Source: Dimorphilus gyrociliatus
Lineage: Eukaryota; Annelida; Polychaeta; Dinophilidae
Assembly: GCA_904063045.1 (NCBI GenBank)
Contig: CAJFCJ010000007.1
Span: 154,109 to 218,108, forward strand
Direction of reading: 5' to 3'
DNA: 64,000 nucleotides
The translations under genes were made by a program, and so were the position numbers. Of the stretch, positions 12,027 to 25,728 are shown one piece after another. The notes below the pieces were generated by a model. That model saw only the letters and a list, made by a program, of their open reading frames with translations. It searched no databases and had not been told where the DNA came from. How positions within the stretch are numbered: position 1 is the stretch's first letter; each line of letters opens with the position of its first letter.

Positions 12027-15000
12027 AAAGAGAGTTAGGAGTGACATAAATAAAATACAAAAAAATACTTGTGAATAGTTTGATAAATAGATAAAGAGAA
12101 AATAAAGAAATCTTTTGTCAAGTGAATCGTTAGGAGAAGACAAAAGACACAATGTATAAAAAAAGGAACATATACTGTAGAATATATTATTACAGCAAAC
12201 ATTAGCACTTGTTGCATCCCTGTATATTTAGATCTTTTAATAGTTTTCTTCCCTTAACTATCATATTTTAAGTTATTATAAAAACTTGTAAATATATAGC
12301 TTTATTAGGATAAACGTGTCTATATTTAATATATTCATTTATCATATAAATCAAATACGAAGACGAACATCTACTTTAAAATATTCTATATATATTTATT
12401 GTATATCTATATATGTAAAATGTATGTTTATATTTGCTAAACGTACACAGCCACACACACACACATATATAAATTTATATATAGTATATTGTTTCTTTTG
12501 GTGTATGGCATTTCAACGACAAACATTAAATAGTAACTGTTCTATATATTGTATTTTCATCACATAGTTTCTTCTTTTATTTTCCGCCTTTTTAAGCCCT
12601 TATTTCTACGGCCGTAATACACCCACTGAATCACTGCAGTCGTTCGACTAACGTCATAATCAGATTTGTTCGAGTATAGATTAAAGCAAGACGGCAACCA
12701 GACAACCTAATAATATAAGTTTGACGTTCCATCGAGCCATTTGTACGTCACTGGTTTTTTTTGTCATTAAACAAATTGCAGTTAGTATAACATCTAAGAA
12801 AGATTCACGCATATTTATTGCAAGTACTAAAAGTAGGGATATTTTAAAACAGCGCCATCTATATATATATACAGTATATAGTAAACAGTTAATATAAATT
12901 TATGAATTTATATACTATACATACAGCACAAATACGTTATTCCTTATCTATCAGTTTTATAAATATAGTTAATAAAAGTTTTATATTATTTATGGAGCTG
13001 TCACTTTGGGCTGAACGACTAATCTTTGTAAAGATTCTCTGGTTAGAAATCCTGTTTAGATGAAAGGGTCATGCATGTTTCCTTATTTATATAAATTACT
13101 TTTAAATCACATAAGAGAAAATATTCCAAGAAAAAAAATAAAGGGACGTACCCATAAGCAGTATAATTATCTTAAAATCTTTGATGGAAAATTACACCCA
13201 AAATGTCAACAAATTACCTTAGATTAAGGTTATTTTGCCTAAGGTTTCAAAAAAAGCTAAAAAGATACAAGTAAAAGAAAGAGGGATGCAAACAATACGA
13301 ACCCGTTGTTTCTCTCATATTTATAATTGTATATGGAAGTAGTCTACTATTAATCTATATAAAATACTATGGAAATATCAGAGCGAGATGGAAATAAGAG
13401 AAAAAAGGAGAAAAAAATTACATACGTACGGCCAAATTCGCCGCAGGTATAAACCTATTAAAGCACGTAATTAACGCGGGAAAAAATCCTCTTTTCGAAT
13501 CGACTTTGATCGACCGCTAGCATTTTTTTCGCCTCCCACACTCTCACGGCCCGAATTCCGGCGAGATTTCATTTCTCAATACCCCTGATTGTCGAAGCCC
13601 ATCATTACATTCAGTTCACAGTTCTCATTTTGACTAGCAAAATATTATGGTTTTTATTTTTTTCTTCAATGAAAAGTCTTTAGCGTTTCTATCATTTGCC
13701 TCCCTCTCTCTCTCTCTCTGTCTCTCTCTCTCTTTCTCTTGGCTAACCAACGGTAATTCCTAAATTTTATGTCAAATATCCTAGAGATACCACTACCACC
13801 CACTATTTCCTTATCATTTATTCTCTTTACCCTTTTCGATCCCTTGATATCTAATCGATGATTGATGCATTCTATTTTTATCTATTTGTATTGTATATTT
13901 AAAAAAAGAACTGAAAAGGAAAGAAACAATAAATATAGATTGAGTAAAAGGCAGTAGTGAACTAGAAAAAGGATAAACATGCTTCCTAGTAATCACTTCC
14001 GGTAAAGTAATTATGAAGTTTTAGTAACATATATTGGTTTTTATGAGATTAAACTAAATATACCTATTTCTTTTAATCTATTAATAGAAGCAAGGGAATT
14101 CATGACAATTTCGTCTTATAACCAACTCCCATCTTCTTAAAAGTTAATAAAGATATATGAATTATCATGGATATTGTTTTTTTATAAAAAAAACTGAACA
14201 AGTAGGCATTACATAAATGTAAAGTGTAAGAGAATAGGGAACAAGGATTTTCTATACATTTTATTAGAGTCTATATTTTTTTTTTTGAAGATTAAAAAGT
14301 AAACTGAATGAATAACTGTCAATAATTTAATCGATTTTAATCGATTTGTTGATAAATCCAAAGCACAAGCCGGATTTTCGCCTTTAAGGTTATTTATTGG
14401 CAATTCGACCCACGTAGATGATTGAATGTAAAAAAATGAATGATAAATATATTTTAGACTTTAAATATGGAATTTGAAATATAAAATTAAGTATTAAAAT
14501 CACAATTGCGCAGGTATAGAATACATAAATGATGAAGTTATTATTTTAGGTCAAATTTCCCTTTTAAACTTAAAAGGTGTATTTTGAAAAATATGTCGAA
14601 TAATTTTACACATGATTTTGTTCTAATACTATACAAACTTCAAAGTTGCCGCACTCTTTTGACATTCATATTAATGAGTGCCTCATATGATATGTAAAAT
14701 GAAATTATAGTAAACGCTCTTTAAGGGAATCAACTAAAGTTATACACGTATTGTACATATAATATATATTAAAGACATAAAGGGAATAGTCAAACGAAAA
14801 ATGATGATAATACAACAAACATTTTGTTATATAAACATGTTATTTATGTTATATCTCATTTTTCTTCCTCCCATCTATCTATCTGCAATTTCATTAGACT
14901 TCAAAAATGTACTCAATCATATTTTAATATAAGATAAACAAATAGAAGCATAAATACCGGACATATAATGTATATATATAAATAAGTATATGTATTTACA

Positions 15001-16149
15001 AAATCTAATATATATATATATATATATATATATCAGTATGGATTATACAGAATATAAATAATAAAGTACTTTAGAGTATTTTTTTATTATATAGTATTAC
15101 TGATGGATCGTTTAAGAAAGAAAATTGAAGCTTCTTCATCTTAATTTTTAATGAAAAATAAAATGTTTAAAATTAGGAAATGGAAATGAGATTTATCTAT
15201 TTAATATTTATTGCCACATTAGCAAAATGGGAAAGGACAAAACATAAGAATATAGAAGAATATATAGTAAAAATATACAAGTAAAAGGGAAAAAATAATA
15301 AATATAGGTAGATTGAGGTCTACAATTGAAGGAGGGAGATGGATGAAGAAATGATGGAATATAAAATATAAATCAATATTTTTATTTCATTTTCAACCTT
15401 TTATAACAATATTTAAAATATCTAAATTTTTATTAAATAATATCAATCATAATCTATCAAGTACCTTTGTATAGTTTAATTATTCATAAAATAGATATAC
15501 AATACACATTAATTCCTAGATTCCTGTTTCACGTTAAATAAGTATTATTTTCAAATTCTTTGGACAAAGAGAGTATTCAACTAAGTAAAAAAAATAACAA
15601 TAACTTATATTATTGTACATTTCCCTTAGATAGAAATATATAAGCAAGTTTATACATATTCTGTATATACAATTTATATTAGTATGTACAGTATATACTC
15701 TGTATTACTCTTATGTATTATTGTATATTTCGAAAACTTATAATCCGTATAATTAGACATGTAATGAGGTATTGGAAAAAAATTTTTTTGAGTAGTTTTC
15801 CACATAACTAGACACGTTAATTATCTCCAAAATAAATTATACGATACAATACCTTGACATTGTTAATATTATAATTAATACATGACGAAAAAATAGGTTA
15901 TATAGTCCTATAAAAGAGGATGATAAATGCTAAGAAAAAAAAGCGAAAGCATGGATTACTAGATAGAGTTTTATATACACGCAAAAAATCGTAAATGTCA
16001 TTTTCGACTATGCCTATATTTATTACTCCTATTTGGTAGGAAGAGAATGGGAAAAAACGCCTTAAAAGTACTGAATTTTATTATTATATAAGATATTATT
16101 TTTAAATAAAGATGTATAGGAAATTTTTATATTTAAGAAGAAAGAAATA
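10131..16149. other. Non-coding stretch with scattered motif islands
   Basis: No supported gene. A 10-bp palindrome ATCACGTGAT (CLEAR/MITF-type E-box) sits at 10802-10811. Less AT-rich patches occur at 10990-11190, 12600-12760 and 13430-13620. Repeats include (GA)n at about 12000-12028, (CT)n at about 13702-13740 and (TA)n at about 15008-15032. The 122-codon frame ending at 11360 begins at a non-ATG codon and runs into TATA repeats, so I do not call it a gene. Confidence 0.55.
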
Positions 16150-16196
16150 TTTTTCTTTCCATGGAAAAAAATCATATTTTTCCATGGAAAGAAAAA
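16150..16196. repeat. Perfect 20-bp inverted repeat with 7-nt loop
   Basis: The arm at 16150-16169 is exactly complementary to 16177-16196, separated by 7 nt. Each arm contains the palindrome CCATGG flanked by runs of T or A. This could form a strong hairpin or cruciform. It is too short and too AT-rich to be assigned to a known foldback element. Confidence 0.75.
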
Positions 16197-19100
16197 CAAT
16201 CACAATAGGTTTACTTTCCACCTACACCCTCCCTCTCCTCCCACTCTTTTCCAATAATATAAATAAAGCCCAAGGAAATAATGGCTAGAAGGTTATACTA
16301 GTTTGTGAGTATAAAGTCAAAAATGCATTATAGAAGATATTTAACAAGAAATTATGTAAAGAGAAGAAAGCGATCCATCGATACTTTTAGATGAATAATA
16401 AACGTATTTTATACATAAATATATTGTTACATGCTTATATTATACTATATATATATAGTATATTATGTAAGTATGCAGTATTACAAAAAATTCAGGTAAC
16501 TTAATTACACTTCTTCCCTTTGTTAAACAACATAGCTTATAAGAAACTTGGGTACTTGCATAAATAACAGTCCTATTTTGTATTAAGTATACGATAGCCT
16601 CTATCCCGTTACATACTTTACCTTGCTTCTAAAACAAAAATCAATATATATACCCCTACAAAATTTACGTTGTACGATACATTTACGGAAGCGCAGTAAA
16701 TGATTCTCTTAAGCTTCTTTGTATTAATCAAGCACTATATGTAAGTAAATATTCAGTATACATACACATATCTATATATTCATATGGTTAATTAAACGAA
16801 AAATTTGCCGCGGAAGGATGCTCAATCACGCACACATCCTTTCATATACGAAATTACTTAAAAAAGCTCACGTCGCCAAAACGTGCTTAATGACGCCAAC
16901 TTACGCACGCCAAAGTCCAAAGTGGATGATCTTTCTTATCAGAAGTGAAAAATAATAAGTTCTCTAACGCTTTTAACTTTCCTGTTCTCTTCCCTTTTAA
17001 CTCTCTTTCGTTCTGTCTATCTATCAATCTATTTAGATATTTATATATCTATATAATCTACTCATATATTATTATACCACAAACAACAACAACATATGCT
17101 CATAGGTATAGAAAATTTTTAATATTTTTGAATGTTCTTCTTTGGAATCTACTTATAAGTTTTGTTAATTCTTTTGGATGTTTTCTCTCTATCCGTTTTC
17201 ATATTTCCTTCCTCCTCGCTCCCTCTACCATATTTTTTCTGCCAGTGTATGTTGTCTCCAAGCTTCTCCAACATTCCATCTAGTATACTTCTGGCTTTTC
17301 CCCTATAAGATATCCATGCAGGTATAAAATCAGCGATTCTTAAACGTATATTTTCTTTTTGCTGTGTCGCCATCTCTCGTCGTTTTTTTTAGTCTTAAAG
17401 AACATAACCAAAAAGAGAATGAATTTTATTGTTTATGTATATAGACTTATGTTGAGAATTGATGAGAGAATAAAATAATATTTAGAACTTTTGTCCATTT
17501 TTTCTGCCAAAGTAATAATGAATTTGTAGTTATTTAGTATATTTACTTTCATAAAATATTAATAATAAATTAAATAAGTCATGTTTTATTTTAGGGAATT
17601 GTTTTTTTTTACCAGCTCACTTTCTGCCTACTTTTTTTAATAAATGCCCTAAATTTAGTTTTTTTTTGTTTTTTTATAAAAACAAAAATAAAGCATTTTT
17701 GTGAAATTTATCGTCCTACCTTTTATAGTTAATGTGAGATGATAGATTTTTTTTTTACATGGCAATTACTGCCCTCTATTGCATTAAATTGAGGTTTTGA
17801 AATATAGGCAACAGAGTTAATAAAGGTTATTTTTTACTATTTGCCATTTAGAGATAAAAGAGCAAAACAAAAGTATGAAAACTTTGCGCAGCTGTACTTT
17901 TTACTCTTTCACAATATTATTTTCAATAACTTTTGGCCTTTTTAAAAATAAGGCAAAAGGGAATATTAAGGAATCAAGTGCTAGCTCTTTTCATTCATAT
18001 TCCTTCTTGGAATATCTTTTAACCTCTCCCTTCTAAGTATCTTCTCCTTTGATTAGAAATAATAAATAAAAGATATGATTAAGAATTGGCTCAAAGAAGT
18101 CTTCAAATCATTTATAGAATATATCACGAAAATGATTTATAGTAGAAAAGTTGCTTTAGTCCACTATAGTAACTTTAACGATTTTCCTTCCCATTAATCA
18201 AAATGACAACTTTATTAATGTGAATTCGCTTTCTTTTTAAAGAAAAACAACTAAAAACCTAAACAATATCGTTTTTAATTGAGGAAGTATCTCCCAAAAG
18301 TGACTAACATAATTACAATCATAAATTCTCATGAAAATACCCTTTTAAAAAGTCAGACATATTATTTGCCTTTGATCAATTAATGAGAAGGTCTCTTCGT
18401 AGGCTTAAATTTAACTTGTTTGTTTGTTGTTAACGATTTTTTAGGAATCGTAGGGGAGGGTATTAGAGCGAAGGGTGGACCGCATCTAGAATAGCGGGCG
18501 GAGATGTTTTGAAGAATAATGATATTTAAAAGAGTGGAGTGGGTGGGAGATAAGGTATATGGGGAACAGAGAGAGAGAATGAAAAATAAAGATTTGTATT
18601 TATCCTGAATTTTTGATAGATTGCAAAGAATCTATTCCTTTTCATATCTATCTAACATTGAGAATTATCTTCTCAAGTTGATGTTATCGTGATGGAAATA
18701 CCTATAATAATATCTTTTTCCATTAGTGAAATTAAATTTATTGTAAAAACACATAAAAAAAAGAAGCTAAACTTGTCCTTAAACTAAACAAAGTTTGTTG
18801 TTGTTTTCCGCTACGGCTGCGAAGAGATTGAAATAAAAAGAAATTATTGATATAAATTATATCCCTTTCTTAAACTTATGAATATTTATGAGACTAATAG
18901 AACTTGGTAAATAGTATTTAATACTTATTGACTTGAACTTGGACACTAAAAGTAGTAAATTAATATTAGATGTTTAAAAATGGTATTAAAATAAAAATTA
19001 ATATTATTCTTTTGATGTTGCTCTTAAAAAATAAAAGAGAAAAAAAACCATACTTTTAAAACATAACAGCTATAAACATTTTCGATTTACGCTCGATTGC

Positions 19101-21304
19101 AGTCGCCTCTCTATTATTTGTAGTTCGAGACAGTAACGCTAGAATTTTGCGGTTAAGTGGCGCTATCGGCTGTCCATTATCTCACATTCGAAGCGTCTTA
19201 TTGACTCCATCATTTTTCGGTTGGATGACGACGAGTTTTAACGCTACGACGCTTTCAGAAAATGAAAAGATATATACGTACGTCTGCAATATGTGTATAA
19301 TATATAATGAGAATATTCTATATAATACGCTATTCTGTTTACCCTTACATGTTGTTTGTTTACATTTGTATTTAGATTTTATTTTGTACGTCTTTATCGA
19401 CGTCTACCAAGCCTTATACTATTTTAATTATTCAGTTATACTATCCCTGAATTTTCTTTTCTCACTGTACTTTGCGAGAAAATATAATGACGTCAATCAA
19501 CGATGCTACCACTAAATCAGTAGAAAAAATAAATATAAATAATTTATGAGAAGGAGAAAAAGTAATTTCTTTGAAGTTATAATATTCGAGTAATTTTTCT
19601 ACCTTCTTCCACCAATTCCAGTAGAAATTTTCCCTTTATACTTGTATATATGGTAATATATCGTTGTTTTACCCTTTCTATATTTCTTGTTATTTCATAC
19701 AAGTACAAAGATTAAGAGACAAAGCTACAACTCTAATCAGATTAAGCTCTTTCAAAATAGTGAAATGAAGAAAAAAAACAGATAGAAAAGGGAAAAAGAA
19801 GAGTATAAAAATTTTAATCTTGGAATAAAGTATTTAAAAATTGAAGATCTAATAACAAGAATGAGTAAGATGTTCTTCTTCGTCTTCTCCTTCTTCTCCC
19901 TCTTCTTCTTCTGTCGTTTTTTCTTTTCTTTTCTCTTTTTTCTTTTTTTTTATTCATCCTATTTTTTTTCTTCATGTATACGACTTACAAAGGCTAACTA
20001 GAATAGGACTAAATTTAGTTTCTTTTACGAGACCTTTACAACAATGAAAGAAGAGCAATCTGATAAAAAATTTAACATTTCGGATGCCGATAGGGAGCAT
20101 TTTTGGAAATTAAAAATTATTCTGCAAGTAAGGCTTTTACAGAAGCTTACTCCTCATTTTCACATACCCTGGATATTAAGATACAAGTATTTATAAAAAT
20201 ATTAATATTTGATAAAGCTCGTATATGTCTCCCTGTCACTAAATCTTCCTCTCTTACTCTATTCATATAAACATATGTTTATACAACAAGTATATTATTA
20301 GGTAAACATTAGAGCATATATAGAATTGAAGAAATTTATAAATATATATATAAGTAAAGCAGATTTAGACCTTTCTTGTCTATTTATAGAATATATAGTG
20401 TTTAAAATATTTATCAATAAAAAAAGAAAATCTTTGTATATAAATATTGCTGCTAAAGTCTATTTTTAAAATATAACATCAATTTTATATAAGAAAAAAA
20501 CAAGTCTTATGGATTCTCGTTCGAAAGCTGAAAATACCAGATTTATTAGTAGCTTGATCAATGATCTGTAAATTAATAACTACTACTCTATTTCGCTAAT
20601 CAATTCAACTGTCATATATCATCAATTTTGATATTCCAATTTTCTATATAAATTTTGGTTTTTAAATTATGCAAAATCTATCTTTTTATTAGTTCCATCA
20701 AGCACGTGAAACGTAAGTGATAATCGTTTCTTTAAATATGTAAAAAGTCTGACGTCAAAGAGACGATGCCAATGAGCAAGTCTATTTTCGGAATATGATT
20801 AAGATAGGTGTTCCGTTTTAGGCCTATAGCAAAGGTGCGAGTCTCATTCTTGCTTTAGACACTCTACGTTTTCAATATTCTTATCCTTTTACTTCCCCCT
20901 CCTTGCATTAGAAAAAGAATGCCAACTTTTCATGGTTTGTATTTGCATGTTGTTTTCAATGCCACATTTAATTGCTACAGCGCAGATGGAAAAATTCTCA
21001 ATAAGGTTACACCAACTCGTGGACGACAATAGGCTACTTTAACGTAATGTTGTGGTTTATAAATGACTTTTTAAACAAAAGGGACTTTCGGTCAATGTAA
21101 TCGTATTTAACAGTTTTTTTTTGTTAGGTTCAGTCGGTAAAAATATTCTAGTGCTTTTTCTATCAAAGAGAAATAATAATTCGCTATAAAATATGATTTA
21201 GAAAGCTGACATTTTTCTGTGATATAAGTTGTTTAATAAGACTTCATTCGCAAAAAACAATACTAATACAAAGAAAGTAATTTACATCTCATGTTATTCA
21301 ATGT

Positions 21305-21335
<31 letters not shown>

Positions 21336-23828
21336 AAGAATATGTATGTATGTATGTATGTATGTATGCATGCATGTACAGTATATATGCGTGTGTGTAT
21401 GTACGTCTATATGCATGCATACAATTTTTTATCATCTCTTTCTCCTCTTTTTATTTTCTCTTTCATTTGCTTTTTTTCTTTATATCCTTTCTTTTCTCTT
21501 AAACCTTCAATAATTTTCTTCCTTGTAAGTTTCTTACTTTACAGTTAAAGATAAAAAGAAAGCCTGTAAAAATTTTTTTAAGTATAACCAAAATAACTTT
21601 AACTAGAACAATTAAATGTATAATATGGCACTCAGTGAGGATGGGAGAAGAGGGGAGAGGCCCCTTTATTGTTGTTTTTTTTTTACATACAGAAATTAAT
21701 TAAAAGCTTTAAATATTGATAGTATAATAGATGGTAGGTTATTAATTAATATTAGCTCTAATCAAGTTTATTACTTGTAATTCGAAGAAATAAGGTGTTA
21801 GAATACATACAATTAAGAATTTATTCACTTTCTCACCATTAAGAATTGGAGTATATGAATCGTGTAACGGAGAGAGGTATTATAAAAATGACTTGAAAAT
21901 TAATATCATCTTTGAAAAAGCGACCTTAGTAAATTTTAAGAAAAACACCTTTAAAAATAGATCGCCTTTTTTTAGGTACAGTTTCTAAATCCGTCTATAT
22001 CTTATACAGAATATAGATAGGTACTTACAAATATGAAGTTTCCGACTTTAAGGCTTAATTAGATAGGTGAAAAAATATATATACGTTAGTACATGTCAGA
22101 AGTGAAAAGATGTATTTTTATTCGAATGAGAAGTGGCTAAAAGCAATCAGAATATAAGGAATTGTTGTCTTTCGAAAACATCACGTGTCTGTTTCGAATC
22201 ACTTCGGGGGGGAAGTCTTTTTTTTTTCTTCATTTCATTCTACATCATTGGTATAATTTGGGTTTGTTAATGGTAATTTAACGAAAGAAAACCATATGAA
22301 TTATCCTTTATTCTTTTCTGTTAGACAAAATTCCATGAAAGAACCCCTCCTAAATTAGGTAATATTTTATATACGTATGTAATTACAAACATTTTCCGTT
22401 GTCAATGACACTGATATCATTTATTAGAACACTGTATAACATATAAATGGACAGAGAAAAGAAACTAATCATTCTATAATACAATCCCATATATTTTTCG
22501 TATTAATAAGAGTAATAAATTATTAGAAGAGAAATTGAAGAGAAGATTGTAATAAAACTAGCTCATATCGCAAATAATTCTTTCTAGGCACAGCTAAGAA
22601 ACCTTTCCAAATGAATATCTTCTCCTACATATTTTTCTTTTGCTATAGAATATTTATAATAATGATAATAACAATAATCCATACTATATTTAGGTTAATA
22701 CACTTCTCTAGTCAGAAAAAAAATCTTTATTACAAAAATTTTCAGACAACTTACTCATGCATAATAAATAAACAGCAATTTGTAAGCTACTTTATAAGAT
22801 TCAATGTGTTTTGTTTCTCTCCTTTATTTTTCTCTTTATATTCTTTTGTCTCCCTTGTGAATCTATATTTCTATATCTTTCTTCGCCCCTCGTTCGTCTC
22901 CTATGTCTGTGCTTTTTCTTTTGGAAGTTTTCCTGCTCTTTTCTGTCTTCTCTGCAAGCGAACAATAAGTGATGGGGACGAGGGTAAAAAAAATACTCGA
23001 TTTGAACGATTTCAATCTCTTAAAAAATCTTGAGAAGTACTAGACACTCCCCCTTGTAAAGAAAGCTACTCGAGCGTTCTTCTTAAGTTAAACTGTATAT
23101 TTAATTTGTCATTAGGCCTAAAAACTAGTGGAATAGCTGGAGGAGGAAATCCTATTGTCCTTGGCATTCCATTAATTAATTCGTATTAATAATTAAGAAA
23201 AGAAGATAATTTGTATATAAGAAGGCAAATTAAACCCTATATGTACTCTGTCTATTCGTTTTTCCTATTTAACTTTAACCATAAAAAAATCCTACTAATT
23301 AACTCAATCTCATTGTAAATTCTCATGAGCACAGCCGTAAATTTGCATAGTAAATGTGGAGCTTGCAAGATAGCTTTCATGACTCCAAACTCCCCTTAGA
23401 GGTTTGTAGAACTCCCAGAATTCACCTTTGATTGAGTTCGACTGATTGAGTCGTCTTTTTTAACCGACTAGTCATTAGCCTTTTTCTTAGTTTCCTGTTT
23501 ACGTTGGCAAAAAAATAAAATAGACAACGTTCTTAAAATAACAAACAGCATAATAGTAATATTTTATACATATATATATATATTAATATGAATCAGGCTA
23601 TTTTTTCAAGTATCATTTCTAGACTTTGTAATTTTTGGGCAGTGTTTATGCAGTCTTTAAGACGCTTTATTATCAGGAGATCTTGAAAATAGAATATCTT
23701 AAAAATCATGAACATTATAAATTCTAGAAGAAATACAACTTTCCCTTATATATTTTGGTATATATATAAATTTTTATATATATATATATATATACTGTAT
23801 ATATATAGCGTACATATTGTATTTATTC

Positions 23829-23872
<44 letters not shown>

Positions 23873-25240
23873 GCAAGACACTGCATTTTGCTGTCACTCT
23901 CCCTTAAGCAGGTGTATAATGCAGTCGTGTAAGTTATTTTTTTGTCTTTCACAACTCTTCCTCTTTTATTTCACTTTTGTTTCTGTTAACGTTTATATTA
24001 GTTCCTCTCTCAATTCTTACTGGTACTTATGTAAACATCTATGGAACTATGTCCGTTACGTTGTTTTTGTTAAATTTATGTCTTTTAAGGGCAAATTGAT
24101 TTATTGGATATAATGGAAAACCATCTAGTACAAGCAGAGAGATTTTGCTATTAATAACAGCAGAGTCAACCTAATTTTATCTATACTTTATGAATAAAAT
24201 TTAAGCTTATAATTAGCTAAGTATAGATTTATCAATTCGACATTTCTTTATAACATTTAAAGAAAAAAAATTGATTAGTTAAGGAGATTGTTTAATCTGG
24301 GTAATTCGTGTCATTTTATTCATCATATTTCGTAATTTGTAATTTTTTTCTTTTTTTTTTTTCAATAGATTTTTCATCAATTGAATTTCTTTCTTTCTTT
24401 TTTCCTTCCCTCTTTCATAAATGTTTCATTACAATAACATCAAAGTGAATTCATTAGCTCAAAATTTCTTCATTAGACAACAAAAATTAATAAAATACTA
24501 CATTACGAATGGAATCTAGGCAGTTGGAAATTCTTCTCTTTTACCCCGTTCTTATTTAATTATCTGTTCGATTTGATATTTTATACAAAGAAAGCCGATT
24601 AATTTGACCAAGTTAATGAGAAAATCGGAGAATTTAGTGAAGCGTCACTTATTTTTAAGAGAATGAGTCTTTTAGAAAAGACGTCATTCGGTATTCTGGA
24701 CATATTCTATAAAGGAAATATCGTTAAATCACGTTACTCCTTGTTTGAAGCCTGATATCATGATTCAAAGTACAATTACATATTCAATGACCTTCGTATA
24801 TATTTTTTTAGGAAGGAAAGCAGCATTTCCCAGCTTATCGTTAGATGTCGCTTTAAGCCGATTGAATCTCTTAGGTAGAATGAATAGTTTATGTGTTTTC
24901 TATAAGATCATTTTTTATGTTAAGGATCGAATAGTTGAGGTTTTTTTTAAGGAGAATACTTTAATTAAAAGGACATTTACTTTCTATCTAATTAAGAGGC
25001 CATACAAACGTCACGAATGTCTTTAATAATGGTAGCAAATTGAAGAGAATTCCTCTCAATTAGGAGGCAGATTTTCTCAGAAAGCGGATAAACGGAAACG
25101 GGACTAACAGCGGTTTTATTTGTTTTATTTAGGCAATTATTTTCATTTTAGCCCCCCTTTAATGAAATATGATACAAAATAAAATAAATTGCACAAGTTT
25201 TTACGCATGCGCTATCGTGTAATTTGAAAGAAAAATTAGT
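16197..25240. other. Non-coding stretch with microsatellites and CRE-like sites
   Basis: No supported gene. Less AT-rich, possibly regulatory patches lie at 16795-16930, 19075-19260 and 20700-20900. Full TGACGTCA palindromes occur at 19488-19495 and 20750-20757. A (TATG)n run at about 21339-21372 follows a (TA)n run, and long (TA)n runs lie at 23777-23797 and 23831-23868. Open frames at 16945-17283, 19147-19515, 22611-23033 and 24745-25026 have hydrophobic, AT-driven composition. Confidence 0.5.
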
Positions 25241-25247
25241 TACAATT

Positions 25248-25261
25248 GCGCCATCTGCTGA
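25248..25261 (-). promoter_or_regulatory. CTCF-like motif
   Basis: Read on the minus strand this is TCAGCAGATGGCGC, which agrees with the bilaterian CTCF core CCASYAGRKGGCRS at all but the first base. It lies about 0.2 kb upstream of a first-exon candidate. Related AGATGGCG/AGGTGGCG cores recur at several gene boundaries in the window. Binding is inferred from the motif only. Confidence 0.4.
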
Positions 25262-25369
25262 CCGTTTCGCAATCGGCAATGTGCAGAAATGTAGCGGTCA
25301 TTGGGTACATCACTGGTACAATTTCTGGTAGCGTCACTTGAAATGGAGTAACTTTTTGCTTACCTATAC

Positions 25370-25378
25370 AAGATGGCG
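25370..25378 (+). promoter_or_regulatory. YY1-like AAGATGGCG promoter motif
   Basis: AAGATGGCG is the classic YY1 core, often found at or just after animal transcription starts. It lies 60 nt upstream of the ATG at 25438, so it may mark the start of that plus-strand transcript. The ATG inside the motif opens only a very short frame. Confidence 0.35.
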
Positions 25379-25437
25379 ATTATATAATCACAAACTGCGG
25401 ATATAAAAACAATACACTTAAACATTTAATCGAAATT

Positions 25438-25656
25438 ATGGATCCAGGAGATAGTACTCATCTTTATTATTCAGCAAATAAGAAAGATATTGAAAAGAAG
25501 GAACAAAACAAAAGTAAGCATACTGACAATGAAACTAATAGATTAAACCATCCAGATAAGAAATCACGTTTTACAAAACGGCCCTTAAATAAAATACGTA
25601 AGTCGGAATTTTGTAACATGGTGCGCATGCGCACGCATTGTTCTAAACGTTCATAA
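25438..25656 (+). CDS. Candidate first exon or small protein, function unknown
   Basis: An ATG at 25438 opens a lysine- and asparagine-rich frame (starts MDPGDSTHLYYSANKK). Read unspliced it gives 72 residues to a TAA at 25654-25656. A strong donor, AATAC|GTAAGT, sits at 25597/25598, so the coding exon may be 25438-25597 ending in phase 1. One matching acceptor at 25701/25702 would add 47 residues and stop at 25844, giving 100 residues, but that exon lies antisense to the better-supported minus-strand gene next door. The LDLa exon at 27325 also starts in the matching phase, yet this exon encodes no signal peptide. Family not recognised. The strong donor and the YY1-like motif upstream favour a real transcript. 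Confidence 0.35.
   Translation: MDPGDSTHLYYSANKKDIEKKEQNKSKHTDNETNRLNHPDKKSRFTKRPLNKIRKSEFCNMVRMRTHCSKRS
25621..25634. promoter_or_regulatory. 14-bp palindrome matching the NRF-1 consensus
   Basis: GTGCGCATGCGCAC is a perfect palindrome containing GCGCATGCGC, the consensus for nuclear respiratory factor 1 in animals. CpG-containing palindromes like this are rare in the local AT-rich background. It lies just past the donor of the plus-strand exon candidate and about 0.1 kb beyond the end of the minus-strand gene. Confidence 0.4.
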
Positions 25657-25728
25657 ATACAGTGTAAAAATTGAAAGAAACAAAGATAATAATTGTTTTA
25701 GATTTAAAGAAAATTTATTTGAAAAGAA

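Noticed and set aside
21229-21548. Overlapping 94- and 85-codon frames over TATG/TA repeats
   Set aside because: Product consists of Tyr/Ile/Met/Cys repeats from the microsatellite.
22611-23033. 140-codon frame, plus strand
   Set aside because: Phe/Tyr/Ile/Ser-rich composition typical of AT- and pyrimidine-rich DNA; no domain or splice support.
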